Assembly: GCF_003265705.1 (NCBI RefSeq)
Contig: NW_020312827.1
Coordinates: 21,023,270 to 21,087,269 of the forward strand
DNA length: 64,000 nt
Direction: 5' to 3'
Origin: Callorhinus ursinus
Taxonomy: Eukaryota; Chordata; Mammalia; Carnivora; Otariidae
Position 1 is the first letter of the stretch; every line of letters starts with the position of its first letter. The notes beneath the pieces are model-generated. The model had not been told where the DNA came from and ran no database searches. It saw only the letters and a program-made list of their open reading frames with translations. The position numbers and the translations under genes are program-made. Positions 59,051 through 64,000 of this stretch are shown here, in pieces.

Positions 59051-59069
59051 TCAACTCATTTTTTCTTAA

Positions 59070-62000
59070 ACTTTCCTACTCATTTCCATTTTTTTGTCTT
59101 TGTTCCCGTTGTTCACTGTTCCTATAAGGTCCTCTTTTTGTGGAAATCCTAAGCCTTTTCATTCCTGAAGCCTTCTTCGGCTATAGCTTCTACAAGTAAT
59201 AATCCTTTCTTCTATACCCCATCCTTTTACTCACATCACTAATATTCTTATGGCACCTTTCTCACACTGCCTTAAAGTATATAGGTATATGTCTTTAAAA
59301 TTTCAAAATGAATTGAAATGAAGGAGATAGGGGACTGCAGAAGAAAGCTGCCCTGTCACTAAGACAAATCTGACCTCGATGTCCTTACCTTGGTGAAGAC
59401 TCGTGTTTCAGTCTTGTCCTCACATCTGGAAACTTGAATTTTCTGTGTCCTAGAATTAATGTGGCCCAGGAGACATTCATACTAACAATGAAACCCATCA
59501 GAGAACAGTATATAAAAGAGTGCCAGCTCATTGATGTACCCTGTGGGGCTCTATATGGATATTTAAACACTGTTGTATGCAGAGCACCAGTCACCCAATT
59601 TTCTATACCTAGGTTTTAGAAAGGTGAATTAGTAACCAAGAAGTTGCTTGGTGAACACAGTCAGAGAATACTGATGTGTAAAGGACTGTTTGTTCCTGGC
59701 TATGGTAAGGCTCTCCCACCCTCTACCTCTCTTTAACAGAGTCCTTGTAACCAGGGATCTATTTATTTCACCAGATTCTGTTTTTATTTTTAGAGTGTGT
59801 TGACCTGACTTCTTTTGTCTTTCTAACAATCTTCTCTGCTTCCACTCTGATGCTCAACCTTCTGTTTGCATTCTCTTTTGATATGTTGCTATGCACAGAT
59901 TTTGCTCTGGGCCATTTAACAGTATGCAATGATGTTGTAATTCAAACTTGTGGCATTCTGGAAGCCACTTATGAATTAAATACGTATATCCCTCTTCAAA
60001 TCATAAATGAGTATGCGCCAAGAACCAGGTCTTATCTCTGTATTTCTTTGTGCCCCTGATAGTGTCTTACCTATATTAGTATTTGTTGACTGAAATAGTG
60101 AATTGTAGAACACTTTTATGGTTATTTTTCAAAGCTAACATTTGTTGTCTGGTCATTCTTTAAAAGCACATTAATTTCTGGGAGAGTTGTCGGTCAGTAT
60201 TCAAGGGGACCTTTGCTCTTTCTCAGGTTTTGTTGATCCAGAGGATATATTTTAAGCAGTTGTTTTACACTGGAGAAAAACAGTGAAAATAGCTTGTAAA
60301 AAACCAGAATGAAAGCTGAGTTTGGGTTTGCATAATTTACCTTTCAAATTGTACCTAAAACCCTAAATCTGTATATGCATAGAAAATACTAAGTACATTT
60401 TTTTTCTTCTTCTAAACTTGAGTTGAACCTCATTAACCTTGATAGGCTATTTGTATTCATAAGAATTCCAAGTATCCTTGATCAATGATTCCCCCTGATT
60501 TAATCTCAGCCTCCATCTTCCATCAACTTACTTTTCTTGAAGAAAAAAATTTGACTTTTAAATTCAATGAGGAACTTCAAAGAAAGAAAAAAAAAAACAC
60601 AAGGTGCTTTACATAATTTAGATTGAATGTTGAAAGTGATAATTGAGTGACAACTGACATGATTATTCATTAGCGGAAACTTGGAACTGTAATGCCATAA
60701 TTTACTTTTAAAAAAGAGGGTAGTGGAAAACAGAAATGATAATCAATAATAACTTTTCTTTTTGATGATTAGTACATTAGGAACAGAAGGAAGGTTGTTC
60801 CTTTTAACATGCTTTTAAGATAAACTCTTTAGATTCTTGCGTTTCTTATATATAAAGCTGGCTACTTTGCTACGTAATAATGTCCCCTTCAATTCAATAC
60901 TACTTTAAAGCCCTTCTTAGAGACCTACATTGTCCTAATTTTCTGTTGTTTTTTTTATCTTAATAATTTCTTCCTTATCCAACTGCTTGTTGTAAAATAA
61001 GGTACTGAGTACTAAGTAATTTTAATACACAGATTATAAAGAAAACAAATATTGGCAGCAAAACTTTATAGACAGGCTAAAATTGTCAAACCTAGTGCAG
61101 ATGAGGTCTGCCTCTGTTATTAACCACATTAACTGACACTGAAGCATATTGCTAAGTCCACAAATGCTGTATTCTCCAAGTTCTTCATGAAGCTGACTAC
61201 TGGCAGAGATGCCCTACAAGTAAAAACTCCAAAACCAAGTGAACTTTTACACTTTGAAGATGATTTAGTTTAATTCTCAAATCTTTCATCTATGGAAAAA
61301 TCGGAGTTGTGAAGAAAGGCAGCTCTTCTGTTTTCTGTAACTCAGAGTTGCATAATATTTCTATCAAGCCAGAAAGTAGAAGTGGACCAAATATTTTAAA
61401 TTTTCCTTTGAGACATCACCAATATTTAATATTTAGTAGGGTCAGTGAAGAAATAATTTAGGAATAAAAGTGTCACCTTTCAAGTTCTTTATTTTCTGAA
61501 GTCATAATTTCTGCCTCATGTGTTTTATGTATAAGTTGAACGCGTAGGCCTTTGTGTATGTCTCTGTGATGTGTGTGTGTATGCATGCACATGTGTGTGG
61601 ACACATGCATGAAGTTGGGGTGGGGGAGAGGGAGAAACTTATATTCCTCACATAACAGTGAAGTATTGATAATTTATGTTAATTATAGATAGATTTGATG
61701 TTAAAATCAATTATAAAGATAACATATACCTTTGGGAATAATTATTGAAGGACTTGGTATGGAAAAATAGGTGATATGTAACAAATGAGGTAATATTTTT
61801 TGCAGAATCTTAGCAATTGATAGTTGTTCATTTCTTGACCACTACAAATGCTATTAAAGGGATATAGAGTAGACTTTATAATAAGCATATTTTAATTGTT
61901 CATGCATTATTCCCAAAGTCGTTATAGTTAACCTTTAGAGTGATTTTAATTTGATAGCATTATCATTTTAAGTGGAGACTTAAATTGTGTTTTAGAAGTT

Positions 62001-62425
62001 TGTTTTCAGGCAGCTTTCTACCAGGAGAAATGAGACTACACTCAGCCTTAAACAATGAAAACAGTGGGCCTGTTATACTCTTAAATGTTCGAATGGTATA
62101 AATTATCTTTGCAAAAAAACATTTTTAATAAGTAACACATGGCTAACATAAGCAAAGGTCAGTGTTAGCAATTTTTTCAAATGTATTAAACGCATTTAAT
62201 TTCTAGTACTTTACTTGCATGAAGTATGAGTTTATGTGACACAGTACTTATTTGGGGGGAACCTATAATGGTATTAGGCTATAGTTTGCTCTTTCTTAGT
62301 GAAGATTAACAAATTAGGTGAACTTTTGGCAATTCTAATTAGAGAACAGTTTCTGCCTTTGTTAATGGTGGATTAGCTTGTTGCGGAACAGACTTCCTAC
62401 TGAGAAAAACTAGAAAAACTGGGTA
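59070..62425. other. Intron sequence without recognised gene
   Basis: I find no coding exon, RNA gene or well-defined transposon. A TG-rich tract lies at about 61570-61600. Open frames at 59434-59619 and 59850-60059 have no motif and no splice or promoter context. The tract at 59830-60100 ends like a weak L2 3' end. Confidence 0.5.
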
Positions 62426-62429
62426 AGAC

Positions 62430-63073
62430 ATATATTTTTAAAAATATGTTTGAAGTTATCAGAGTTCTCTGGGTATAAGGACAGGAGGAGTCATGTATTC
62501 TGTTGAGGAATGGAATGCAGAGTGATGGATTTGATACTTGGCACCACTTTTCCCCTGAAAAGTTTAAGTCACAAACTGAACAAAGCTTACAGTAGAATTT
62601 AGGCCCATTAAAGAAGAAAGACCCTGCTAATCATCCCACACTTTCAGTTGGGATACCCGAAGGGCTAAACCCTAGAGTCTGGGTAAGCTGGAAATGTACC
62701 AACAGTCACAAAGACTGTAACATAGCTTTGAATCTGCTGTGATGTTATCTGCCCCTACCCTAACTGCCCATCTAAACAAAAGTAGATCTTTTGAGGAGGA
62801 AGGCATTATCATTCAGAGCCCTCATATTGTTTCTATAATTTGTTACATAGTGTTTAGCATTTGATCAAAACTTAGCAGTCGTATCAAGAAATAAAACCTC
62901 ATTACTAAAAAACAAGATATAAGTGAGAAATAGAAATAGGCATATAGACTGTTCAGATACTGGAGTTGACAGAAATCAACTTTAAAACATTTGTTATTAA
63001 TATGTTAAGAAATTAGATCATAAGATAGTTAATTCTAGCAGAGAACAGGACATTATAAAAAGATTATAAATCT
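62430..63073 (+). mobile_element. Old L1 5' UTR/ORF1 region, sense (left part)
   Basis: ACCAACAGTCACAAAGACTG, CTAACTGCCCATCTAAACAA, CCCTCATATTGTTTCTATAA, CTGTTCAGATACTGGAGTTG and TTCTAGCAGAGAACAGGACA follow the 5' region of an ancient L1 subfamily in the sense direction. It resumes at 63402 (AACTGAAATTAAGAGCTGGA) after the young L1. Confidence 0.75.
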
Positions 63074-63392
63074 TGTTAAATCACAGATCTGGACCTCTGA
63101 AACAAATAATACAATATATGTTAAAAAAAAAATAGCAGGAGGGGAAGAATGAAGGAGAAATCGGAGGGGGAGATGAACCATGAGAGACGATGGACTCTGA
63201 GAAACAAACTGAGGGTTCTAGAGGGGAGGGGGGTGGGGGGATGGGTTAGCCTGGTGATGGGTATTAAAGAGGGCACGTTCTGCATGGAGCCCTGGGTGTT
63301 ATACATAAACAAGGAATCATGGAACACTACATCTAAAACTAATGATGTAATGTATGGTGATTAACATAACAATAAAAAATTAAAAAAATATA
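63074..63392 (+). mobile_element. 5'-truncated carnivore L1 3' UTR, sense, nested in old L1
   Basis: From TGTTAAATCACAGATCTGG through GCATGGAGCCCTGGGTGTTA to an A-rich tail (AATAAAAAATTAAAAAAATA). The 9-bp repeat TATAAATCT flanks it at 63065-63073 and 63393-63401. It creates the chimeric border that was later copied to 57096-57401. It is the only young L1 here in the sense direction of CEP128. Confidence 0.92.
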
Positions 63393-63401
63393 TATAAATC
63401 T

Positions 63402-64000
63402 GAGAACCAAAATATATAGTAACTGAAATTAAGAGCTGGATAGGTAGGTAGGGTTTAACCAAAATTAGATACATTTTTTTTCTTACTCCTCTGAAGAACT
63501 TTATGAGGCTTCCATCCATATGTATGCTTAGGTTATATAATTTATTATGTGGTTTGGTTTCTGGTTTTTTGATCTGTTTTTCTATCTTCTAACTGGCAAA
63601 GAACCCCAATTTATTGTCTTTCATTCAGTAAATTTTGATTAAGAGTCTATTAGGTATTGAGTCTAGTGGTAGAATCTGGGGGTACACAAATGAAAAGAAC
63701 ATTCATTGCCCTCTGTAAAGTCACAATCATTGAACTCACATTTAGCACTGAAGTTTCACTTCACTAGGAAAGACAGGCCCCCTTCAATATGGATGGGCAG
63801 AATCATAGTGAGATTTAAAATGAGGAACAAGGGTATGGGGAGTCTGAACCTTAGGAGGTGGGCGTGAGTAGTACCCATCCTTACCGTACCAAGAGGGCCC
63901 CCATCCTCCGAGGACAGAACAATAAATGTAAAAGCAAAGAGTCATCAGAAGACAAAAAGCAGAGGAAATACCTTCAAATAGAAATTGGTAATTGGTGATT
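63402..64000 (+). other. Old L1 (right part) and unassigned intron
   Basis: The first 80 bp or so continue the old L1 (ATAGTAACTGAAATTAAGAG). After about 63480 the sequence is not recognised, and no exon is seen up to the window end. Confidence 0.5.

Larger units (their letters stand above)
1..64000 (+). other. CEP128: CEP128 gene, internal part (8 coding exons, 8 introns or partial introns)
   Basis: This is the genomic span of an internal part of CEP128. The family is known as a long coiled-coil protein at subdistal appendages of the mother centriole and at the ciliary base, linked in the literature to ODF2-dependent appendage assembly and to TGF-beta/BMP signalling at the cilium. Eight exons read in one continuous frame of 249 codons with canonical GT-AG junctions. 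The peptide is rich in Glu, Lys, Arg, Gln and Leu with no hydrophobic segment, as expected for a soluble coiled coil. Introns are 3342, 2037, 17393, 21476, 2602, 1933 and 6845 bp, and the last is at least 7625 bp. Promoter, start codon, stop codon and 3' UTR are outside the window. I recognised the protein from memory of the human sequence. Confidence 0.93.

Noticed and set aside
56376..64000. A ninth CEP128 exon
   Set aside because: I searched by eye for the next conserved coiled-coil peptide with a preceding AG and found none; a missed short exon is possible but unlikely.

Overview
The window is vertebrate, mammalian nuclear DNA. It is about 64 kb of a long intron-rich gene filled with interspersed repeats. 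The lineage signal is strong: at least 17 copies of the tRNA-derived carnivore SINE (Can-SINE/SINEC; head like GCGCCTGGGTGGCTCAGT, internal CTCAGGTCATGATC, tail AAATAAATAAATAAAATC) and several copies of a carnivore-type L1 3' end. This points to Carnivora, most likely a caniform. I cannot name the species; an arctoid (bear, seal or mustelid) is only a guess from repeat style.

One protein-coding gene is visible, on the + strand: CEP128 (centrosomal protein 128), a coiled-coil protein of the mother-centriole subdistal appendages. Eight coding exons were found by reading conserved peptides across GT-AG junctions: 1-30 (3' part of an exon cut by the window edge), 3373-3464, 5502-5574, 22968-23084, 44561-44647, 47250-47324, 49258-49378 and 56224-56375. 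They join in frame to 747 nt (249 codons) with no stop, roughly residues 150-400 of a protein of about 1,100. Upstream exons and all exons after 56375 lie outside the window. Introns of 17.4 kb and 21.5 kb dominate, and the last intron runs past 64000.

Everything else is intron. From left to right: old L1, three Can-SINEs and a MIR (0.75-5 kb); a large, decayed antisense L1 with a younger L1 nested in it (7-12 kb); L2 and L1 fragments (14-22 kb); MIR and a hAT-Charlie element after exon 4 (23 kb); L1 and L2 with a retroposed LTR-like scrap (28-33 kb); a solo LTR of endogenous-retrovirus type (42-43 kb); L1 with two SINEs (49.5-52 kb); and a final intron (56-64 kb) with a U6 snRNA pseudogene and a composite L1. 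Most retroelements lie antisense to the gene (13 of 17 SINEs, nearly all L1s), as expected inside introns.

There is no operon, CRISPR array, tRNA gene or new gene system here, and the short open reading frames in the repeats are not genes. The most unusual structure is an inverted copy, about 306 bp long, of a chimeric L1/L1 junction. It was moved from 62904-63199 to 57096-57401 and is flanked by a 16-19 bp direct repeat without a poly(A) tail, so it looks like a templated, repair-type insertion. Three places where independent insertions used the same target sequence are also notable. All identifications were made by eye and memory, with no database search.
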